Below are positions 1 through 8,506 of a stretch of 55,294 nucleotides of DNA, piece by piece. This DNA is from Kribbella antibiotica (GTDB taxonomy: Bacteria; Actinomycetota; Actinomycetes; Propionibacteriales; Kribbellaceae), in the NCBI RefSeq assembly GCF_004349055.1, contig NZ_SMKX01000044.1, positions 1-55,294 on the forward strand. Direction: 5' to 3'. The notes under the pieces are model-generated. The model worked only from the letters and a program-made list of their open reading frames with translations, did no database searches and was not told the DNA's origin. Position 1 is the first letter of the stretch. Every line of letters begins with the position of its first letter. The translations under genes and the position numbers were made by a program.

Positions 1-166
1 GTGCCTGGACCGACTCGTACTTGTCCGGCAGGAGGCTGGTCTGGTCCTTGCTGGTCACATCGCCGAGTGTCGGCGCGAAGGCGAGCACGGCGACAGCCGC
101 GACCACCCACGCAGCGATCACCTTCCATGGATTGCCGACGACGAATCGCCCGAGTTTTGTGAACAC
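1..166 (-). CDS. MMPL-family transporter, N-terminal part (runs off window start)
   Basis: Reading down from a GTG at 166 (a GGGAGGG ribosome binding site lies just upstream on the minus strand) gives MFTKLGRFVVGNPWKVIAAW and then a hydrophobic stretch, followed by a polar segment containing SLLPDKYESVQA. A short cytoplasmic start, one membrane helix and a periplasmic LP(D/S)xYESV-type segment are typical of the N-terminus of actinobacterial MMPL/RND-like exporters of lipids or drugs. Only about 55 residues are in the window, so substrate and full length are unknown. It is divergent from the TetR gene at 258, with operator-like palindromes between them, so TetR probably represses it. Confidence 0.75.
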   Translation of the reverse strand, partial: MFTKLGRFVVGNPWKVIAAWVVAAVAVLAFAPTLGDVTSKDQTSLLPDKYESVQA

Positions 167-199
167 CTCGTACCCCTCCCAGTGGTCAGCAGGTATCCT

Positions 200-240
200 C
201 TACCTGTCGGTCGGTAAGTAGACTACCTGCCGACCGGTAG
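200..240. promoter_or_regulatory. Tandem TetR operator-like palindromes
   Basis: The MMPL-TetR intergenic region carries two near-identical imperfect palindromes. CTACCTGCCGACCGGTAG at 223-240 has dyad symmetry (CTACC..CG.C..GGTAG), and a second version starting CTACCTGTCGGTCGGTAAG covers 200-218. Two sites 23 bp apart between a transporter and a divergent TetR gene are the usual autoregulatory arrangement. Binding is inferred. Confidence 0.65.
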
Positions 241-257
241 TTGGACAAGATGAGAGG

Positions 258-839
258 ATGGGTGACGTGCAGCAGGTGACGAATCCCCGGGACACGAAGG
301 CGGCTATCCATCGGGCCGCGCTCGACCTGTTTTCGGCGCAGGGGTACGAGAAGACGAGCCTGCGGGAGATTGCCGAGCAGGTCGGCATCACCAAGGCGTC
401 GCTCTACTACCACTACAAGTCCAAGCAGGAGCTGCTGCGCGCGATCATCGGCACCTTCCTCGACGACGCGCGCGAGGTGATGGTGCGCATCGAGGGGCTC
501 GAGTGGTCGCCGGAGGCGGAGCGGGACGTGCTCAGCGCCTACCTAGACGTCACGATCAAGCACCGGACGATCGGTCCGTCCCTGATGCGCGACATCGGCG
601 CGATCCTCGCCGCGTTCGACGAGGACCTTGAGGGCATCCTCGCGATGAGCCGCGGCTTCCAGCTCTGGCTGGGCGGCATCAATCCCACGAACGCCGACCG
701 GCTCCGCGCCATGGCGGCGATCGAGGTCCTCGGTGCGGCGATGTCCGTCGACCTCCCGCCCGGCGAGGAGGTCGACGCCGAGATTCACGCCACCCTCCTC
801 GACGCGGCGCTCGCCGTACTGGCTCGTCGCGACGTCTAA
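258..839 (+). CDS. TetR/AcrR-family transcriptional regulator
   Basis: A 193-residue protein. The first 60 residues form a TetR DNA-binding domain: AAIHRAALDLFSAQGYEKTS, then the helix-turn-helix LREIAEQVGITKASLYYHYK and KSKQELLRAII. The remainder is the variable all-helical ligand domain, so no ligand can be named. The ATG at 258 follows a GAGAGG element. Its position divergent to an MMPL exporter, with two palindromes between, indicates a local repressor that is relieved by an exporter substrate. Length is normal for the family and nothing looks broken. Confidence 0.9.
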   Translation: MGDVQQVTNPRDTKAAIHRAALDLFSAQGYEKTSLREIAEQVGITKASLYYHYKSKQELLRAIIGTFLDDAREVMVRIEGLEWSPEAERDVLSAYLDVTIKHRTIGPSLMRDIGAILAAFDEDLEGILAMSRGFQLWLGGINPTNADRLRAMAAIEVLGAAMSVDLPPGEEVDAEIHATLLDAALAVLARRDV

Positions 840-1151
840 CCGTCGAGGTGGGCCTTGACGGCGTCCAGGTTCGAGTCTCGGTGACCGGCGGGTGGCGGCT
901 ACTTCTTGGTGCCGTACGTGACCGACTGGAATCCGCCCTGCCGGCCAACGATCACTTCGGAGAGAGGGCCGTACCTCCGAACCGCTTCGGTCGGTGTCAT
1001 TCGTGCGGTCACCGCCGCCTGACCGCCTTCGGTCCGCTCGTGGCCAATCGCCGGTTCGCCAACCCGCGCCCAGGCGACAGGCTCGCCAGACCAGCCGTCG
1101 AACAGACTACGTTGGTCCGCCGTACCGAACGCGGTTTGTGATCGTTGAGGC
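840..1151. other. Intergenic, no supported gene
   Basis: This stretch lies between the TetR gene and the convergent membrane-protein gene. The open frames here lack ribosome binding sites and recognisable protein features. No clear terminator hairpin was seen. Confidence 0.5.
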
Positions 1152-2225
1152 TTACCTGCGGAACTTGTCGAGCAGGGCCAGGAACGGCGCGATCAGCGAG
1201 CCGACGATTGCAACGACTGCCACGACGCGGCGGGCGATTGAGGGGTTCCATGCCCGGTAGTTGGTCGTGTCGCGTGGTGCTGCCCATCCCGGGCCAAGTG
1301 GGCTCAGGTCTCCGATCACTGCAACGCGAATCACGCGAGTGATGGTCTCGCTCGACCCGATCGTCCGCGTGCCGTTCGCGAGGTCGATCAGCTCCGCGAA
1401 CAGTGGGCGCGCGGACAGCATGATCTGCTTCTGGTCGAGCCCTGGCAGGGTCTTTGCCCTGCGCCACAACGTGTTGTGCAGGGGTTTAAGGGCGCTCAGG
1501 AGCGCGTACCGCTCTGGCGTGCGTGCCTGGGACCATAGTTCGGCCGGTGCTCGCGTGGGTTCCAATGTCGTGTACGGGCCTTGCGGCGGAAGTTCCGCTG
1601 GTGGTTGGGATGCCGGATCGCACGCACGCCCAAGTCTCCGCAGAAGTACGTCGGTGCTGCGCATCCGTACCTCGACAATCACAATGATTGCCATCAGGAC
1701 AAGGGCGGGGAGAAGACAGGCCGCACCTGCCAGTCCCAGGATCGTTATGCCACCCCGCCATGCTCCGGCGAAGCCACTCGCTATGGGGACTGTAGGCAGC
1801 GACACCGCGATGATGCTGGTGATGTTCGACCGGACACGCTCCCGCGCGAGGTCGCGGATCTGTTGATCATCGACGCCGTGCCGGGTGAGCCATGCCAGGT
1901 CCTTGGCAGCCAACCTATCAACAGCGCCAGGTACGTAGATGGCCAGAGTGACGGTGATACCGCAGAGAACCATCAAGGTTGAGTCGCCAAGCCACGCATC
2001 TTTCTCGTACATAGCCAGGGTTAGTAAGAGATAGACCAGCACACCGAATGCTCCGAGGCCGGTAAGCAGCGCTGTCGCTGGGATGCGGAAGCTGCCGGCT
2101 TGGCGCACAGCTCCGCGCCATCGCGTCAGAGGCATCCAGAAGAACATGGCGCTCAACGTCAGCACCATGGGAATCCATAGGGTCTGTAGCAAGACGACGC
2201 GGACATATTCGTACAGCTGAGTCAT
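1152..2225 (-). CDS. Multi-pass membrane protein, last gene of the defence-like operon
   Basis: A 357-residue protein I do not recognise. Hydrophobic segments are visible near residues 10-30, 48-72, 82-98, 135-150, 157-190 and 330-350. Between the fifth and last is a roughly 130-residue soluble, Pro/Arg-rich cytoplasmic part. The ATG at 2225 is preceded by AGGAG at a workable distance. It starts 49 bp after the stop of the Mrr-type nuclease gene on the same strand, so it could be the fifth gene of that operon. Membrane proteins next to nucleases and ABC ATPases are common in abortive-infection systems, but no toxin or pore motif is evident. It could also be an unrelated neighbour. Confidence 0.6.
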   Translation of the reverse strand: MTQLYEYVRVVLLQTLWIPMVLTLSAMFFWMPLTRWRGAVRQAGSFRIPATALLTGLGAFGVLVYLLLTLAMYEKDAWLGDSTLMVLCGITVTLAIYVPGAVDRLAAKDLAWLTRHGVDDQQIRDLARERVRSNITSIIAVSLPTVPIASGFAGAWRGGITILGLAGAACLLPALVLMAIIVIVEVRMRSTDVLLRRLGRACDPASQPPAELPPQGPYTTLEPTRAPAELWSQARTPERYALLSALKPLHNTLWRRAKTLPGLDQKQIMLSARPLFAELIDLANGTRTIGSSETITRVIRVAVIGDLSPLGPGWAAPRDTTNYRAWNPSIARRVVAVVAIVGSLIAPFLALLDKFRR

Positions 2226-2274
2226 GTAGGACGGCTCCTAGAACGTCGCAGCCTGCCGCTCGGTCACGAGAATC

Positions 2275-3852
2275 TCAAGGTGTCGGTTTGGCGGAGGTGG
2301 GGACTATGCGGGCGGGGATGTTGAACTCCTTGCAGAGGGCGAGGAGGCCCGTGGCGTCTATTAGTTGGAGGGGTTTGCCGTTGGCGAAGGTGTAGCTGGA
2401 GGGGCCGTAGCCGCTGGTGGTGATGAGGATGCCGGTGGTGGCACCTTCGTGTTGCATGGTGCCGTAGAGGTCGCGTACCGCCGCCGGTTGAACGGTCTTG
2501 CGGTAGAGCTTCACTTGGATGACGTACTTGCCGCCGCGGATCGGGGTGGGGTCGTAGGCGACGCAGTCGACGCCACCGTCGCCGTCGGCTTTGAAGAGCA
2601 GTGTGTCGAAGCCCATGCGATTGAAGAGGTTCTGGATGAAGTGTTCGAACTCTTTCGGGGTCAGCTCGAGGAGGTTCGGGCGCTTGTCGATGCCGCTGAT
2701 GATGTCGACGGCATCGATGACACGTGGGTCGGCTTTGTCGAAGGTCATGACCGGCTGGACTGCCTGGAGTTCGTCCGGGTGCGGGGAGACTTCGGCGGCG
2801 AAGTACTTGCGGATGCAGGCGACCGGGTCCAACTTCTCGAGGACAAGCCCTTCGAATTGGTCGCGGGTTGCTCGCAGGGTGATCAGGCAGGGCTTGATCG
2901 TCTGACCGGTCGACGGGTCGATCGCCTTGACGATTCCGTTGAAGACGACCGTAGTGACCAGCTCACGCTCAGCCGCGCTGAAGACCACCTGGAGGGCTCG
3001 GAGCGCCATCTGAGCTACGAGTTGCTGATAGAGCTTCCGTACGTCCGCGATAGGGCGGGGTGTGCTTTCGATGGCGTCCCGGGTCTTGATGTACTTGAAC
3101 GTCTTCTTATCCGGGATGATTTCGACTCCGGGGATGCGCCATTCGAGAGCCAGCAAGTTCGACTCGGGCACGTAACCAGCCAGGCGGCGGGTAGGAAACC
3201 CCCTGGGATCTGGCGTCCGTTCGATCAGCATCTTGAAATAGCGGCTAACAGCAAGCCTGTCGCCGGCTCGCACTCGTTGGGCAAACAGCTTGATTTCGTC
3301 GTTGTGCTTGGCGGTCTCCGCGTCCTCAGCGCCCTGTTCGCGCGCCTGCTGGCTTCTCAGGTTCGCGACACGTCCGAGTCGGGCGGCTTCAGCGGCTTTG
3401 TGCGCTTCGACATCTCGGGCGAAGGCGCGCTCGGCTTCGGCCTGCCGCCTCGCGTAGCGACCTTCGCCGCCGAAGAGTCGAGAGAGGGCGCCGGGCGGGA
3501 AGGGGGCGTAGTTCCCCCAGCCAGGTTCCGGCGCGGGGCGTGCATCGTCCCCGAGATCGAGGCGTACGACGGTCCGCCTGCGCAGCAGAGAGTTGAAATC
3601 GATCCGCGGTGGCGGTCCCTTGAGCGACCTCGCGAGAAGTCCGGAGAGCTCGCCTACCCGATGCTCGGCTTGTGCTGTCAGCCTATCGGCCTCGTCGAGC
3701 CGCGACTGAACGTACGCCTCGCGTTGCTCCTTCTCCAGAGCCTTCCGCTGCCGTTCGAACTCCCGGGCCGCCTGTGCCTGGGTGCGCTCGTTAGCCCGGC
3801 GTTGAGCCTCCGCTGCTCGGCGCCAGTCTGTGTTCTTTCCCCGGCTCGCCAT
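2275..3852 (-). CDS. Mrr-type restriction endonuclease with coiled-coil N-terminus
   Basis: A 525-residue protein. The first ~70 residues are a charged coiled coil (AEAQRRANERTQAQAAREFE and following), with a second one around 130-190. A middle region of unknown fold follows. The C-terminal ~110 residues are a restriction-endonuclease fold of the Mrr class: LTPKEFEHFIQNLFNRMGF, then DGGVD with catalytic Asp429, then the Q-x-K pair in VIQVKLY (Gln446, Lys448) and the late GATTGILITTSGYGPSS block. Family members cut modified or foreign DNA. An AGGAGG site sits before the ATG. The gene lies 11 bp downstream of the ABC-3C ATPase gene, so it is probably co-transcribed with it. Confidence 0.8.
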   Translation of the reverse strand: MASRGKNTDWRRAAEAQRRANERTQAQAAREFERQRKALEKEQREAYVQSRLDEADRLTAQAEHRVGELSGLLARSLKGPPPRIDFNSLLRRRTVVRLDLGDDARPAPEPGWGNYAPFPPGALSRLFGGEGRYARRQAEAERAFARDVEAHKAAEAARLGRVANLRSQQAREQGAEDAETAKHNDEIKLFAQRVRAGDRLAVSRYFKMLIERTPDPRGFPTRRLAGYVPESNLLALEWRIPGVEIIPDKKTFKYIKTRDAIESTPRPIADVRKLYQQLVAQMALRALQVVFSAAERELVTTVVFNGIVKAIDPSTGQTIKPCLITLRATRDQFEGLVLEKLDPVACIRKYFAAEVSPHPDELQAVQPVMTFDKADPRVIDAVDIISGIDKRPNLLELTPKEFEHFIQNLFNRMGFDTLLFKADGDGGVDCVAYDPTPIRGGKYVIQVKLYRKTVQPAAVRDLYGTMQHEGATTGILITTSGYGPSSYTFANGKPLQLIDATGLLALCKEFNIPARIVPTSAKPTP

Positions 3853-3863
3853 CTGGCTACCTC

Positions 3864-5831
3864 CTAGCTGGTCGCTTCCGGGATCAGACCGTACGGCGGA
3901 GAGTCCGCCCGCCGGGTGAAGCGGATGACGATGTCCTCGTCAACACTCTCGGGAGGAGAGTTGTCGACCACGATGAGCTGTGCGCCGGCGCCGTCTGTGG
4001 CCAGCCAGTTCTTCGCATGGGCGTAGAAGTTCTCGACCAGTTGCGCGTCGGCGAAGTCACGGTCGTCGCCCTTGGAGTTGTGGCCCAGGTTTTTCTGCGG
4101 GCTGTCGATGATCAGCAGGCCGGGAGCGTCCGCATCCCGCTCGTGCGCAATCTCCCAGAGCGCGAGATTCCATGCCAAGGCGATCAGGACCATGCCGCCA
4201 CTGCTGGCGGCCGTGTAAGGAAGATGCCGGACATGGGGAACCAGGTCGTCCCCGATGAACGGATCCTGCAGCTTTGGGTAGCCGATCTCGGTGAGGATCT
4301 GACCGAAGCGTGCTGACAGGTCGTGGATCAGTTCGGCTCGATCCGGGCGCTCGCGATGTTCCTTCCGCTGTGCATTGATCCGTCTGGCCTCATTGGCCAG
4401 TTCCTCGGCCTGGGCGTCCGCTTCGGTCACCCGCTGCCAGGCCGCCAGCCCGGTCTGTGCAGACTGCTGGACCAGCGTGGCCTGAATGAGACGTTCGTTC
4501 AAGCCGTCCCGAATCGCAAGCCAAGGGGCCGGCGCTGTGACGATCGCGTCGACTGCACGAGCCGCGGCGTCAGCTGCCTCGTTGGCCACGACGCTCTCTT
4601 CGAGCAAGACGTTCTGGTGCAGGGTGAGGCGTTGCACGTAGTCGTTGAGGCTCTTCAACCGGGTTTTAACGGCTCGGAGTTCGGCTTCCAGGACAGCAAC
4701 GGAAGCTTGGCTTGGATCATGCGAGTCATGGTCATCAACCGGGTTGTGACAAAGCGAGCAGTGACCGTCCACGATGACAGGTGAGGTGGTGAGTGTGTTG
4801 AAGCAGGCCGGACAGGTCGTGACCTGCAACGGATCGAAGAGCCGCTCGGCCTCGAGCAGGAAGTTGAGCTTGCGCTGATCGTCGGCATACTGACCGCGGA
4901 GAGCGTCCAGGCGCGTGATCAGGCTGCGGCGATCGCTGACGCGGATTTGGGCGTCCTTGGCGTTTCGTTGGGCCCGATCGAGTTGCTGACGCAGGTTCAC
5001 GGAGGCAGCCTGCGTACTTCGTTGCTCCACGTCTAATGCTGCGAGCTCGGTACCGAGCGAGGCGATGGTTGATGCGGCCTCGCTCAGGTCCAGCTCCAGT
5101 TGCATCGGTCCGCGGGGATGTTCCGAGTCAGCGAACTGCCGCAGCGCGCGTGCTTTTCCCTCGGCGATCCGGGCGTTCTCGCGTGCAGTGCGGTACCGAG
5201 CGGCCAGGAAGGCCTGCTCGTTGTCGTGGATGCCGAACATGGCGTCGATCGACTGACGGAACTTCTGGCGCACCATGTGGTTCGCCTGCTCGAAAACCAG
5301 ACTGCGGTTATCGAGCCGTTCGTTGGGCACGAAGATGACCCGAAACAGGTCGCGGATGCTCAGCAGGTCGCTGTCTGTTTCGTCCTTCGATGCTGACTCT
5401 GGAAGCAAGACACCTTGCAGATTGCAGGCAGCTAGGAGGAACTGAGAGAGCCCGTCAGAGTCGCCCACCGGTTCTACACTCAGGCGCAGCTCGTCCGCCG
5501 ATCTCAGCTCATCAAGCCTCGATGTCCAGACCGAAGCGAATTTGGATGCGCTACCGGTCGCGGCACGCTCGATCACAGTCGGCGAGCCGTCGAGCTCGGT
5601 CTCCAGCAGAGCTGACCGGACCGCCTGGAGGACTTCCTCGTGTTGAGGATGCGTGCTGCCTCCGAGGCAGTAGCGGATGTAGTCGAGGATGGTGGTCTTG
5701 CCGGTCTGGCTCGGTCCGGCGATCACCGAGAGCGAGCGGATCGTCGAGCGTTCGCGAAAGCTCACGCCGTAGGTCCGGTCCGAGCCGGTGGACCCCGCGA
5801 GGCGTAGCTGGCCGATGCGAATTCCGGTCAT
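3864..5831 (-). CDS. SMC/Rad50-like ABC ATPase of an ABC-3C (DUF3732-like) system
   Basis: A 655-residue protein. Walker A is GPSQTGKT at 39-46. Long helical arms follow, and the middle carries two CxxC pairs (CPAC and CSLC, about residues 340-365) that look like a zinc hook or ribbon. Near 540 is an ABC signature-like SSGGMVLIALAW, then Walker B LLIIDSP (about 572-578) with a following NLGH. Rad50-like ATPases of this size followed by small partner proteins were described as ABC-three-component conflict systems. The ATG overlaps the upstream stop by ATGA, indicating translational coupling with the middle component. The expected role is DNA-end or structure sensing that licenses the nuclease partner; this is inference from the family. 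Confidence 0.75.
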   Translation of the reverse strand: MTGIRIGQLRLAGSTGSDRTYGVSFRERSTIRSLSVIAGPSQTGKTTILDYIRYCLGGSTHPQHEEVLQAVRSALLETELDGSPTVIERAATGSASKFASVWTSRLDELRSADELRLSVEPVGDSDGLSQFLLAACNLQGVLLPESASKDETDSDLLSIRDLFRVIFVPNERLDNRSLVFEQANHMVRQKFRQSIDAMFGIHDNEQAFLAARYRTARENARIAEGKARALRQFADSEHPRGPMQLELDLSEAASTIASLGTELAALDVEQRSTQAASVNLRQQLDRAQRNAKDAQIRVSDRRSLITRLDALRGQYADDQRKLNFLLEAERLFDPLQVTTCPACFNTLTTSPVIVDGHCSLCHNPVDDHDSHDPSQASVAVLEAELRAVKTRLKSLNDYVQRLTLHQNVLLEESVVANEAADAAARAVDAIVTAPAPWLAIRDGLNERLIQATLVQQSAQTGLAAWQRVTEADAQAEELANEARRINAQRKEHRERPDRAELIHDLSARFGQILTEIGYPKLQDPFIGDDLVPHVRHLPYTAASSGGMVLIALAWNLALWEIAHERDADAPGLLIIDSPQKNLGHNSKGDDRDFADAQLVENFYAHAKNWLATDGAGAQLIVVDNSPPESVDEDIVIRFTRRADSPPYGLIPEATS

Positions 5832-6427
5832 CGGTTGCCTCCGTCGGGTGGAGCTGCAGGAAGTTCGGACAGCGGGGGTACGACGGCGTCGGTGACTTCA
5901 TCGAGGAGGTCGAGCAGCAGGGACGAGTGGCCGAGCCAGGTCTCGACGTTCGATTCCAGGCTCTTCGCGGACATCGGGTAGAGACGGCGCAGTACGATCT
6001 CGGACGACTTGCGGTAGGCATCCGCGTATGCCGTGCGGAGCGCCTCGGTAACCTGTGCACCTTGGGGTGTGATGACGTACCCGTTGCTGTCGATCGCAGC
6101 GAGTCTCAGGGCGACGAGTTGAGCGACATCGTGCTGGAGCCGCCGTCGGCGGGACGCGAACCGCTGGCCAGAGCTCGCATAGGCGAGCTGGGCGCGGCTG
6201 AATCCGGCGATCTCCAGCGTCACGGCATCAACAGGATCAGTCTTCTTACTGCCATCGAGGACGATGAACGGATTGTCGGCGAAGAAGTCGTAATACCCCA
6301 GTCGGTCGAGCGATTGAATCTTCCGACCCTCCTGCTGTGCCACAGCCAGGAGCAACAGCATCCGTGCGAGCCTGAACCGAGTATTGTCCTCGGGCCTGAA
6401 GGTGGCTGCCTCCTGCGTCGCGGTCAA
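5828..6427 (-). CDS. ABC-3C system middle component
   Basis: A 199-residue soluble protein (FRLARMLLLLAVAQQEGRKI, DRLGYYDFFADNPF, later YRKSSEIVLRRLYPMS). It has no catalytic motif. Small proteins with an N-terminal LLLL-x-DRLG(Y/F)-type helical region between an SMC-like ATPase and an effector match the 'three component ABC system middle component' families, thought to bridge ATPase and effector. The start is TTG at 6427 with a TTGA overlap with the preceding gene; the stop overlaps the ATPase start by ATGA. Identification rests on position and helical character more than on conserved residues. Confidence 0.6.
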   Translation of the reverse strand: MTATQEAATFRPEDNTRFRLARMLLLLAVAQQEGRKIQSLDRLGYYDFFADNPFIVLDGSKKTDPVDAVTLEIAGFSRAQLAYASSGQRFASRRRRLQHDVAQLVALRLAAIDSNGYVITPQGAQVTEALRTAYADAYRKSSEIVLRRLYPMSAKSLESNVETWLGHSSLLLDLLDEVTDAVVPPLSELPAAPPDGGNR

Positions 6428-7485
6428 GGTGTCGCCACCGGCTCAGCCTGACCTGCTATGGCAGGCGCGTTGCCATCGGGAACCTGTACGACGTCGCCTT
6501 CGACGGCCCCCGGCTGCACGTGTGATGCGGCGACGTCGCGCCAGTGGGCGACCCAGCCGGCCTTCTTCTGCTCGACCAGGCGGTGGGCGGTGCCCTTCTT
6601 GTGGGCTCGCGCGAGGTGCAACCCGTGAGGATTGGGGCAGGCCGCCGCAGCATCGGTGACGAGACTCAGCAGACGAGGCAGTCGTCCGTCGTCCTGCGCC
6701 GTCACTAACTGCTCGTTGAAGTTGCGTTCCCAGATGTCGTGCACCTCGAGATGCAGCTCCGTCATCGAGGTCATCGCATCCTCGTGGCCTTTCGCTTCGA
6801 AGTCCCTGATCAGTGCGTCGGTCGCGAAGAAGTGGGCGCACGCCGAGTCGGTCTCAACGCTGCCCGCCTCGCGTAACTGGCGCACGAACAAGGCTCCTTC
6901 GAACTGCGTCAAGTCGTCGGTCACCGCGATCGGCTCGGCGGATTGGATGCCCAAGGCAACTGGTATCGATTCCACAGTATGCGGGAAGTACTCACGGCGG
7001 ACGTCCATGGCGTCCCGGGTGAGCAGCTGATTGCGCAGTTCGGTGCCGTCCCACAGTTGGATCGCGATTCCGGTGGCTGCCGACTGTCGCTTTGCCCAGC
7101 CTTGGAGCCACTTCAGCTGGTCCGGTGCCAGCTTGCACGGCACCGCTAGCGTCCAGGCTGTGATCTTGTACTTCTCTGCGGTCGCGTGCTTTACAGCGCT
7201 TTCGAACGAGGTCCTGATCTGCGACTGTGGCGTCTTGTCCTGCCAGTCGCGGATGTACTTGGACTGCCAGACCAGGACAGAGCCACCGGCCAGCTGCCCC
7301 CAGAACGTGTCGATTCCCCAGTCCCGGTTCCCGGGGCCTTCGACCGTTGTCGCATCAGGGTGTTTCACCTTGACGAGGTCGGTGACCAGCATCTCGAAGC
7401 GATCGCGCGCGGCCCCGGACGACCCGGCGTCGCTGTCGAACCTGGCGAACAGTTGCGGCACATCAGGCAGGGCGGGATTTGCCAT
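6424..7485 (-). CDS. ABC-3C third component: PD-(D/E)xK nuclease domain fused to C-terminal domain
   Basis: A 353-residue protein and first gene of the operon. Residues ~20-165 fit a restriction-endonuclease fold: FEMLVTDLV with Glu31, a loop to WGIDTFWG with Asp59, then VLVWQSKYIRDW with Gln74-Ser75-Lys76, i.e. E...D...QxK. Residues ~165-330 form a helical region (HFFATDALIRDFEAKGHEDA and a later AHKKGTAHRLVEQKKAGWVA) where ABC-3C C-terminal domains sit in the known architecture. The product is expected to be the nuclease effector held inactive by the ATPase and middle component. The start ATG at 7485 has only a weak GGATGAG-like element. The next gene overlaps it by 4 bp. Confidence 0.7.
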   Translation of the reverse strand: MANPALPDVPQLFARFDSDAGSSGAARDRFEMLVTDLVKVKHPDATTVEGPGNRDWGIDTFWGQLAGGSVLVWQSKYIRDWQDKTPQSQIRTSFESAVKHATAEKYKITAWTLAVPCKLAPDQLKWLQGWAKRQSAATGIAIQLWDGTELRNQLLTRDAMDVRREYFPHTVESIPVALGIQSAEPIAVTDDLTQFEGALFVRQLREAGSVETDSACAHFFATDALIRDFEAKGHEDAMTSMTELHLEVHDIWERNFNEQLVTAQDDGRLPRLLSLVTDAAAACPNPHGLHLARAHKKGTAHRLVEQKKAGWVAHWRDVAASHVQPGAVEGDVVQVPDGNAPAIAGQAEPVATP

Positions 7486-7689
7486 CAGAGCTCATCCGAT
7501 CCCACGCCGACGCACCCGCCCCCCACCCCGGCCCCTGGAGCGCGCCTCCTGTCACCCGTCACCGGCGTCATGTCGGCGACAATATCTGCCCCGCTCACGC
7601 TCCGCTACATTTCGCGTGTCGAGGGCGGGGCAGGCTGTTGTCCCCGGCAACAGGCCCGCTCTTGCACGAGGTGTGCGTGAATTGCGGTG

Positions 7690-8369
7690 GACACCGTTAT
7701 TGGCGATGGCTTGGCAGCGGGTTGCCGTTGGGCTGCCGGACAGACGGATCCGGGCCCCGGCGATCGTCAGCCGCTGGTAGGCCTCGGTCGCGATTGCCGA
7801 GCCGAATCGGAAAGACTTGAGACAGCGCCAGTTGCCGGCCGCCGAAACCAGTCATCACATCCCGAGCGCCGCGCCAACCGTAGATGGCCTGCGCGGAGTC
7901 GCCGACCATGACGAGCTGTGCGTGCCTGCCCTGATCGAGAAAGACCCGCTCGACTGCCGGGTCCTGTGCCTCGTCCAGCAATAGAAACTCGCCGGGAATC
8001 TGCGGGCGGGTCAGTGCCCACATCTTCAGGTAGTGATCGTGCTTGAACGGCACCTTTCCAGCGACTGTGCCAGCCTCACCGTGGACATCCGCGACCGGTC
8101 CATCCGCTCCTTGAACCGGTGCCGACCGCCTTGAAAGCCAGGCTGTGCGCGGTCGAGCTCCGGATGTTGCTGCCGAACCTCCGCTCAGCCTCGACCGCGA
8201 TCGACTTGTTGAACGCCAAGTACCGGCCTTGCCGTCGCGTCGCCGTACCGAGCATCGTCAATGTCGTGGTCTTCCCGGTCCCGGCGCCGGCTTGCAGCAC
8301 CAGGTCGTCACCTCTGCGGAAGGCAGCCACGGCATCTTCCTGCTCCGGTGTCGGACGGTGTGACGGCAT
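7690..8369 (-). pseudogene. UvrD/Rep-family helicase, decayed
   Basis: The ATG at 8369 follows a good GGAGGAAG site. The product begins MPSHRPTPEQEDAVAAFRRG, with Walker A QAGAGTGKTTT and then the AFNKSIA and TAHSLAF motifs, all typical of UvrD-like helicases. The frame breaks near 8110. Homology resumes in another frame at VPFKHDHYLKMWALTRP, LLLDEAQD (motif II) and MVGDSAQAIYGWRGA (motif III). It shifts again after LALS, and SFRFGSAIA with IRLSG continues in a third frame to about 7690. The segment linking the two halves is also shorter than in intact homologues, so there is an internal deletion as well. The gene is dead. Confidence 0.8.
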
Positions 8370-8506
8370 CGACTTCCTCCCTACGACAAGTGTGCGGTGC
8401 CACGACAGGCCAACCACCAGGTCGTCATCCAGAACGACGATCAACAGCGGATCGGCGCGGTCACAGCCGCAGCACTCTGCGGGAATGCCAGGGCGCCATC
8501 CGTTAA

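Noticed and set aside
2365..3867. A 500-codon plus-strand frame opposite the Mrr gene
   Set aside because: It is the antisense shadow of the Mrr-type gene, low in recognisable motifs and rich in Val/Asp/Glu typical of mirrored high-GC codons.
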